NCBI GenBank assembly: GCA_015058265.1
Contig: SVCR01000112.1
Coordinates: forward strand, 1 to 6,072
Origin: Clostridiales bacterium
GTDB lineage: Bacteria > Bacillota_A > Clostridia > Peptostreptococcales > Anaerovoracaceae
Length of the DNA stretch: 6,072 bases
Reading direction: 5' to 3'
Made by a program: the position numbers and the translations under genes. Positions 5,703 through 6,072 of this stretch are shown piece by piece. How positions within the stretch are numbered: position 1 is the first letter of the stretch; every line of letters starts with the position of its first letter. The notes beneath the pieces were generated by a model. The model saw nothing but the letters and a program-made list of their open reading frames with translations, had not been told where the DNA came from and searched no databases.

Positions 5703-6072
5703 CTATATCCCGCGTTCAGAACACAGTTCCTCAAGATGTCCGTAGATAATGCTCTTTATCTCATCGACCGAGAGTGCCGCGTCTACGCGCTTCACTCTTT
5801 CCGGGAACTGCTCGGCTATCGATCTGTAGCCTTCATACACTCTGTAGTGAAAATCCATCTTCTCCTGCTCAAGTCTGTCAAGGTCTCCTGCCTTGGCAGC
5901 CCTGGCTTTTCCTGCTTCCGGATCGATATCCATCCAGAACGTGATGTCCGGTGTCAATCCCCCGGTAGCATGTCTGTTGACCTCATTGACCATGCTGCCC
6001 AGTCCTCGGCCGATGCCCTGATATGCGATAGAAGAATCTACGAATCTGTCACAGATGACTATCTCGCCTCTC
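5703..6072 (-). CDS. tmk: Thymidylate kinase (partial, C-terminal 122 residues)
   Basis: Tmk phosphorylates dTMP to dTDP with ATP, in the cytosolic dTTP supply pathway. The frame is open to the window edge, so the first roughly 85-90 residues, including the P-loop, are outside. Visible family features are the motif VICDRFVDSSIAYQG (with the DRF/DRY-type catalytic arginine and TMP-binding residues), then IGRGLG, then the beta-strand TFWMDIDPEAGKAR and the LID-region DRLEQEKMDFH. The stop TAG (5703-5705) is followed after one base by the holB ATG, so the two are probably translated in a coupled way. In B. subtilis yaaQ and yaaR lie between tmk and holB; both are absent here. Confidence 0.96.
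   Translation of the reverse strand, partial: RGEIVICDRFVDSSIAYQGIGRGLGSMVNEVNRHATGGLTPDITFWMDIDPEAGKARAAKAGDLDRLEQEKMDFHYRVYEGYRSIAEQFPERVKRVDAALSVDEIKSIIYGHLEELCSERGI

Noticed and set aside
5702..5734. Upstream TTG start for holB adding 11 residues
   Set aside because: It would overlap tmk by about 32 bases, lacks a ribosome site, and the extra residues do not resemble the delta' N-terminus; ATG 5701 fits better.

Overview
The window is a compact stretch of a bacterial chromosome in which every supported gene lies on the minus strand, so transcription runs from high to low coordinates. The organism is most likely a Gram-positive anaerobe of the Bacillota, probably Clostridia. The evidence is the gene order tmk-holB-ricT(yaaT)-trmN6(yabB), a streamlined form of a classic Bacillota cluster, together with a class III (Firmicutes-type) fructose-1,6-bisphosphatase, AGGAGG-like ribosome binding sites and moderate GC content. 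The family or genus cannot be fixed from this sequence alone.

Layout in transcription order. (1) 6072-5703: the 3' part of tmk (thymidylate kinase). (2) 5701-4838: holB (clamp-loader delta' subunit), starting one base after the tmk stop. (3) 4782-3844: ricT/yaaT (PSP1-domain protein with six cluster-type cysteines). (4) 3842-3096: trmN6/yabB-like tRNA N6-adenine methyltransferase, starting one base after the ricT stop. (5) A 95-base AT-rich gap with a good sigma-A type promoter (TTGAAC, 17 bases, TATAAT) on the minus strand. (6) 3000-2722 and 2700-2065: two small genes of unknown function. Each encodes one N-terminal membrane helix followed by a helical tail. The second tail ends in five tandem 11-residue Lys/Ala/Arg-rich repeats encoded by 33-bp DNA repeats. 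(7) 1996-722: murA (first committed step of peptidoglycan synthesis). (8) 676-1: the N-terminal third of fbp, class III fructose-1,6-bisphosphatase, cut by the window edge.

The first block (tmk to trmN6) is tightly packed and joins DNA precursor supply, replication, a regulator of RNA processing and tRNA modification. The second block (two membrane proteins, murA, fbp) appears to be driven at least partly by the promoter at about 3065-3093, because no intrinsic terminator and no equally good promoter is visible further down. Gluconeogenic fructose-6-phosphate feeds UDP-GlcNAc, the MurA substrate, so fbp and murA make metabolic sense together; this link is an inference. The most unusual part is the two-gene membrane module, especially the membrane-anchored protein with the hendecad-repeat basic tail. 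The remaining genes are conserved housekeeping genes, and I see no mobile element, CRISPR array, tRNA or rRNA. No gene-free stretch is longer than about 95 bases.
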